Shown here: one piece after another, positions 5,200 through 8,950 of the stretch | Position numbering within the stretch: position 1 is the first letter of the stretch | Layout: the number at the start of each line of letters is the position of its first letter | Assembly: GCA_002779235.1 (NCBI GenBank) | Contig: PEXD01000031.1 | Location: 1-8,950 of the forward strand | DNA: 8,950 nucleotides | Reading direction: 5' to 3' | Origin: Candidatus Woesearchaeota archaeon CG07_land_8_20_14_0_80_44_23 | GTDB taxonomy: Archaea > Nanobdellota > Nanobdellia > Woesearchaeales > 0-14-0-80-44-23 | Notes under the pieces: model-generated | Seen by the model: only the letters and a program-made list of their open reading frames with translations | Databases searched by the model: none | What the model was told of the DNA's origin: nothing | Program-made: the position numbers and the translations under genes

Positions 5200-8031
5200 T
5201 TATTTTTTCTTCTCTTCTTTTTCTTCTTCTTTTTCTTTTGCCCCGAATATCTTCTCTATTGCCTCTTTGTCAGCATCATCTAATTCCTCTGTCTTCTTTT
5301 CCTCCTCTGCAGCCCATATCCTCTCATAGGGGTTGGCCTTCTCTGTCCAGCCCGGCTCTACGCCCGCGCTTCCGCTGCCCTCTACATCTTTCCTGGAAAA
5401 CATCTCCTCTGCTTCCCTGTTCTTCTTCCCTATCCTCGCAACCACAAGCCGGTGCATCCTCCTGAGGAATGCGTTTCTTTCCTCTATCTTCATAAGGTCG
5501 AGATAGCCCTGGGCCACGAGGTTCAGGGCGAACGGGCTGGGTATCTTTGTCTCAATCTCGCTTATCTTTATGCTGCCATTGCCTATCCCTCCGACCACAA
5601 TCTTCGCATTCTCTATGTCCATCATGTCAGAGAGCACCTCCCTCCTTGCCTCCTTGAGAATGCAGAAATCAGGGGATATCCTCTTCACTGCATTTATCAG
5701 TATCATTGAGGACACCTGCTGCCTTCCCACCCTCTGGCTCCTGCCCTTGTAATTTCTTAGTATCATAAGAGCCCTTGCAGCGCAGTGCCTGAAGCGCCTG
5801 CTGAGTATCTCTGTCCTGTCTATCGCCATCTTGAGCACGAGCTCGAGCTTGTCCTCCCTCAGCAGCTTCAGGGCTTTCAGCCCCTGTATGTGCTTCTTTG
5901 CAGCAAGGTAGAATCCGTTGTCGTTTATCCCTATCTCGACGTCAATGTGCTGCAGCCGGGCAACTGCAAACGCCACAGCCCTTGAAAGGCAGTCATTAAC
6001 GCGCCTGCCGTAGAGCGAATGGAATATCACGAAATGCTTCTCGCCCTCTTTGTAGTTCTCTATGATTATCTTCCTGTCATTCGGAATCTCCGCATAGAGG
6101 TGCTGCTCTAGGAAATACTTGTATATTGACTGGGCTGAATTCTCGTCGACATAAAGGTATGAGTGTATGAAGTCCAGTATCTCCTTTCTCTGCGCCTTCC
6201 TGTCCAGCTTCTCCTCCATTAATCTTCTGAACCTGCCTATTGAGAGCGCCAGGTCATAGCTCAGGGGAAGCATCTCAGAGAACCATGAAGGCACTGTGGG
6301 CGTCTTTCCGGCGGCAGCAGAAACCTGTGCAACCTGCCCCCTTGAGAACTTGAACCTGTATGTTTCGCCGCCGAGCACGAATATGTCGCCTGCCTTCAGC
6401 TTTTCAAGGAATCCCTCGTCAATCTTCCCGATTACCGCCTCGCCGTCCTTTACAAGCACTGAACTCTCATCAGGGATTGTGCCGATGTTCGTCATATAGA
6501 TGACGCGCATCATCCTGCCCCTCCTGCCTATCATCCCTGTCTCGGGGTCATACCATATCTTCGCGTATATGTGCCTGTCCTCAAGATTGCTGTATAGCCC
6601 TGCAAGGTATTCAATAACTTCCCTGAAGTCCGCCTCCTCAAGATTGTGGTAGCAGTAGCTCCTCCTCACCATTGAAAGGAGCGTGCCAATGTTGATTTTT
6701 TCAGAGACAGCAATTCCCACTATCTGCTGGGCAAGCACGTCCAGGCAGTTTTCAGGGATGTGGATTCTGTCTATCTTCTTTTCAAGCGCGTCCTTCAGAA
6801 GCACGCTGCACTCCACGAGGTCATCCCTGTCGAGCACTACAAGCCGCCCAACTGTCGTGTCTGAAAGGCGGTGCCCGCTCCTCCCAATCCTCTGCAGCGC
6901 CCTTGCAACTGTCTTCGGGCTTCCCAGGAGAATTACAAGGTCAATGTATCCGATGTCTATGCCAAGCTCCAGGGAAGTGCTGCACACAATGCATTTGAGC
7001 CGTCCTTCCCTCAATCTTTTTTCCATGTCAAATCGGTGGGCCTTTGAGAGGGAGCCGTGGTGAGCCCCGATTCTCGGAAAATTCTCGGGCGCAGTTGTCT
7101 CGTCAATCAGGACATAATTTTTTGGGAATTTTTCTTTCAGGTAAAAAACAACCCTTTCTGTAGCAGACCTTGTGTTTGTGAAGACAAGGGTTGTCTTGTG
7201 GCTCTGTATCAGCTGGTCGAGAAGCTCATATAGTTTGTCGTGCATCGTCCGGTAGTCCGCCTCTATCAGGTCAGGCACAGGGCTCAGCACCTTGAGGTTC
7301 ATTTTCTTTATTGAGTCAGCATTTATCACAGTGCAGTCCCTTTCCTTTCCAGAGTTGTCATAGCCGACGAGGAACTGGGCAATTTTTTCTATAGGCGCTA
7401 TTGTGGCGGAGAGCCCTATCCTTGAGAAGTAGTTCTCCTGCTGCAGCCTTTCCATGCTCAAAGAGAGGTGCACCCCCCTCTTGTTCTCTGCAAGGGCGTG
7501 TATCTCGTCGACAACGCACCAATCTATGCCCTTCAGTAGCGCACTGAACTTTATTGAGGAAAGCATTATCCCGAGTGATTCAGGGGTTGTTATCAGGATA
7601 TGGGGAACCTTCTTGAGCATCTTCGCCTTCTCAGAGGCAGTAGTGTCCCCCGTCCTTACGCCAACTCTTATCCCGAGCTTTTTTCCTGCAAGCTCCTCCA
7701 TCTCTTTCAATGGTGTCTTGAGATTGACTTCAATGTCGTAGTTGAGCGCCTTCAGGGGCGAGATGTAGACGCAGTAAACCTTGTTTTCAAGAAGTCCCTT
7801 CTGCGAGAGGTCCACAAGCTCGTTGAGTATTGAGAGGAAGGCAGTGAGTGTTTTTGTGCTTCCCGTGGGCGCGCTCACAAGCACATTTTTCCTTTTGTGT
7901 ATTTCCATCACAGCCATTCTCTGGGGAAGGGAGAACTCTGAAAACTTAGAGAAGAACCACTGCGAGACCAGAGGGTTCAGTATCCTGTTGAGCTCCTCGT
8001 TTGATTCCGGCCTCTCCTTGTATTCAATCAT
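5200..8031 (-). CDS. lhr: Lhr-type superfamily 2 ATP-dependent helicase
   Basis: 943-residue helicase, in the size range of archaeal Lhr-core proteins, which unwind DNA or DNA-RNA duplexes and are linked to repair and replication stress. Domains: RecA1 with Q37 (LPQRMAV), motif I at 54-61, ISPLKAL at 90-96, TTPESL, the DEIH box at 175-178 and SAT at 208-210; RecA2 (about 245-400) with LVFTNTRSATERV, STSLELGIDIGYIDLV and motif VI QRIGRSGHR at 380-388; then a winged-helix region (from about 430), a beta-rich segment (about 510-575) and the Lhr C-terminal helical region to about 865. Residues 870-943 are a charged tail ending in an E/K run. Motif I reads GSTKT where GSGKT is usual. A TATA box 25 bases before the ATG and no ribosome site suggest a leaderless mRNA. 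Confidence 0.96.
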   Translation of the reverse strand: MIEYKERPESNEELNRILNPLVSQWFFSKFSEFSLPQRMAVMEIHKRKNVLVSAPTGSTKTLTAFLSILNELVDLSQKGLLENKVYCVYISPLKALNYDIEVNLKTPLKEMEELAGKKLGIRVGVRTGDTTASEKAKMLKKVPHILITTPESLGIMLSSIKFSALLKGIDWCVVDEIHALAENKRGVHLSLSMERLQQENYFSRIGLSATIAPIEKIAQFLVGYDNSGKERDCTVINADSIKKMNLKVLSPVPDLIEADYRTMHDKLYELLDQLIQSHKTTLVFTNTRSATERVVFYLKEKFPKNYVLIDETTAPENFPRIGAHHGSLSKAHRFDMEKRLREGRLKCIVCSTSLELGIDIGYIDLVILLGSPKTVARALQRIGRSGHRLSDTTVGRLVVLDRDDLVECSVLLKDALEKKIDRIHIPENCLDVLAQQIVGIAVSEKINIGTLLSMVRRSYCYHNLEEADFREVIEYLAGLYSNLEDRHIYAKIWYDPETGMIGRRGRMMRVIYMTNIGTIPDESSVLVKDGEAVIGKIDEGFLEKLKAGDIFVLGGETYRFKFSRGQVAQVSAAAGKTPTVPSWFSEMLPLSYDLALSIGRFRRLMEEKLDRKAQRKEILDFIHSYLYVDENSAQSIYKYFLEQHLYAEIPNDRKIIIENYKEGEKHFVIFHSLYGRRVNDCLSRAVAFAVARLQHIDVEIGINDNGFYLAAKKHIQGLKALKLLREDKLELVLKMAIDRTEILSRRFRHCAARALMILRNYKGRSQRVGRQQVSSMILINAVKRISPDFCILKEARREVLSDMMDIENAKIVVGGIGNGSIKISEIETKIPSPFALNLVAQGYLDLMKIEERNAFLRRMHRLVVARIGKKNREAEEMFSRKDVEGSGSAGVEPGWTEKANPYERIWAAEEEKKTEELDDADKEAIEKIFGAKEKEEEKEEKKK

Positions 8032-8053
8032 GTTTTCTGGTTAAGAAAGGATG

Positions 8054-8059
8054 TTTAAA
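8054..8059 (-). promoter_or_regulatory. TATA box of lhr
   Basis: TTTAAA (within CCTTTAAACAT on the minus strand) is centred about 25 bases from 8031, so transcription should start at or next to the first base of the lhr ATG. Confidence 0.55.
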
Positions 8060-8112
8060 GGTTTAACTGTTTTATAATGTTACCACTTAATAGATACTAC
8101 AAAGTAGAAAAC

Positions 8113-8120
8113 TTTATAAA
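8113..8120 (+). promoter_or_regulatory. TATA box of the 8143 gene
   Basis: TTTATAAA, preceded by the purine-rich GTAGAAAAC, is centred 26 bases before the ATG at 8143. It implies a leaderless transcript and supports that start over the ATG at 8077. Together with the lhr box it forms a compact divergent promoter pair. Confidence 0.65.
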
Positions 8121-8142
8121 TAAGTACTTCTTATTGCCTTCC

Positions 8143-8937
8143 ATGAGCACTTACCTGGTGAAGAGGCATCTTATAGCAGACGAAGAAGGTTTGTCTGTAT
8201 TCTCTGAACAAGTAGAGAAAATGAAAAAAGCGATTGAGATTTCAAGAAGCAAAAACTATGACATTAATTTTGGCATAAAACTGACTGTAGACGAGCCCTC
8301 AGCAGGCGCTGACTTTCTAAGCAGGATATACAATGAAATCTCGAAGGTGCCCAAGGAAATCCGCTTCATGTATGAAGAGAAGGACAGAGGTGCAGCCACA
8401 AGCTACAAAAAGATTAGCTTCAACCCGGGCTTCTGGAATAATCCGGACATAATTGTGGATGCATGCCTTGACCAGTACATTCTTGACTCGGAAATCGCGC
8501 TTGAAAGAGCAAACGAGCTCATCCAGAAAGTCAGAAAGAATGGTGCTCTCTATGCCACCGGCTCAAGAGATGTCCCTCTAATCTATGGAAGGTATGAGTC
8601 AAGCAGCAACATAAGGCTAATAAATGAGCTTTTTCATTCCCTCACAATAGGCAGCGACAAACTCAGGGTTGATGAGAAAATGGAGAATGTGACGCCGGCA
8701 TTTGCAGAAATAGGCGAGAGCACTTCAGGGTTTTATGTCCTCAATATTAGCCATCCTTTTTATCCAGAACTCGCAAAAAATGCCTCAGGAATGACCAGCA
8801 AGGAATTTGGCCGTTTTGGCATTGACTATTATGTTGCGATAAAGTCCTCTCAGATTGCCGGAATTGAGAAAGGTTATGCAGAAAAGCGGCAAAACTCCAA
8901 TCTTCAGATTGGAGATAAGCCGCTTTTAGCATCCTAA
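8143..8937 (+). CDS. Uncharacterised 264-residue protein, possibly GT-A/Rossmann-like
   Basis: I do not recognise a named family. The protein is soluble, with no signal peptide or membrane segment. Around residues 36-145 it alternates strands and helices in a way reminiscent of nucleotide-sugar transferase folds: NYDINFGIKLTVDE, then EIRFMYEEKDRGAATSYKKI, PDIIVDACLDQYILDSEIAL with acidic residues D106 and D110, and GALYATGSRDVPLIYGRY. A conserved-looking later region includes GFYVLNISHPFYPELAKNASG. A glycosyltransferase-like role is only a guess. I chose ATG 8143 because of the TATA box 26 bases upstream; an in-frame ATG at 8077 would add 22 residues and would lie upstream of that box. It is divergent from lhr. 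The last 17 or so codons lie within a strong nested hairpin, so the C-terminus may be recent or unimportant. Confidence 0.82.
   Translation: MSTYLVKRHLIADEEGLSVFSEQVEKMKKAIEISRSKNYDINFGIKLTVDEPSAGADFLSRIYNEISKVPKEIRFMYEEKDRGAATSYKKISFNPGFWNNPDIIVDACLDQYILDSEIALERANELIQKVRKNGALYATGSRDVPLIYGRYESSSNIRLINELFHSLTIGSDKLRVDEKMENVTPAFAEIGESTSGFYVLNISHPFYPELAKNASGMTSKEFGRFGIDYYVAIKSSQIAGIEKGYAEKRQNSNLQIGDKPLLAS
8882..8927 (+). terminator. Long nested hairpin overlapping the 3' end of the last gene
   Basis: A perfect 9-bp stem, AAAAGCGGC (8882-8890) with GCCGCTTTT (8919-8927), encloses a symmetric 4x4 internal loop (AAAA opposite ATAA) and a second perfect 8-bp stem, CTCCAATC with GATTGGAG, closed by a TTCA tetraloop. 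All of it lies inside the coding frame, ten bases before the end of the stop codon. The stem ends in TTTT, so it may terminate transcription; an inserted repeat or a processing site are alternatives. Confidence 0.7.
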
Positions 8938-8950
8938 AAATCCGCGATTA

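Noticed and set aside
5175..5465. Plus-strand open frames opposite lhr and the other minus-strand genes
   Set aside because: They are shadows of well-supported genes, with skewed serine-, leucine- and proline-rich translations and no ribosome sites.
8077..8142. A 22-residue N-terminal extension of the last gene from ATG 8077
   Set aside because: The best TATA box (8113-8120) lies inside this stretch and places transcription start at 8143; no ribosome site precedes 8077.
1..8950. CRISPR arrays or insertion sequences
   Set aside because: I saw no regularly spaced repeats, no transposase and no terminal inverted repeats with target duplications.

Overview
The window looks archaeal. It encodes an archaeal DnaG-type primase (TOPRIM protein), an Lhr-type superfamily 2 helicase, and a DUF2683/RelE-type toxin-antitoxin pair of a kind common in archaea. 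Several genes have an A/T-rich TATA-like box about 25 bases before the first base of the start codon (leaderless mRNAs), while others have anti-16S GGAGGTGAT-like sites. A membrane-anchored parvulin foldase and a family 2 glycosyltransferase would suit an uncultivated DPANN-type or related lineage, but the sequence alone does not fix the lineage.

Layout. Positions 1-544 (minus) hold the 5' part of an unrecognised gene that runs off the left edge. Positions 578-1630 (minus) encode the SurA/PpiC-like foldase, starting at TTG behind a good Shine-Dalgarno site. Positions 1766-3109 (minus) encode DnaG, with a charged low-complexity linker before its C-terminal domain. The 620-base gap 3110-3732 has no protein gene. 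It holds a well-supported candidate H/ACA guide RNA (3398-3480, minus) with its own TATA box, a second multi-hairpin region (3179-3347) that may be a non-coding RNA or a dnaG leader, a 12-base tandem repeat, and the promoter and probable operator of the toxin-antitoxin operon (3733-4226, plus). Positions 4308-5153 (minus) encode a glycosyltransferase and 5200-8031 (minus) the Lhr helicase. A compact divergent promoter region (8032-8142) serves Lhr and an unrecognised 264-residue protein (8143-8937, plus), whose last codons lie in a long nested hairpin.

How the parts fit. DnaG (associated with the archaeal RNA exosome), the Lhr helicase and the H/ACA guide RNA belong to nucleic-acid maintenance and RNA processing, but nothing shows that they act together. 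The foldase and glycosyltransferase point to envelope biogenesis. The toxin-antitoxin pair and the left-edge gene are more A/T-rich in codon use than the dnaG and lhr genes and may be later arrivals. The most notable finds are the H/ACA RNA, the adjacent multi-helix region and the hairpin inside the 3' end of the last gene.
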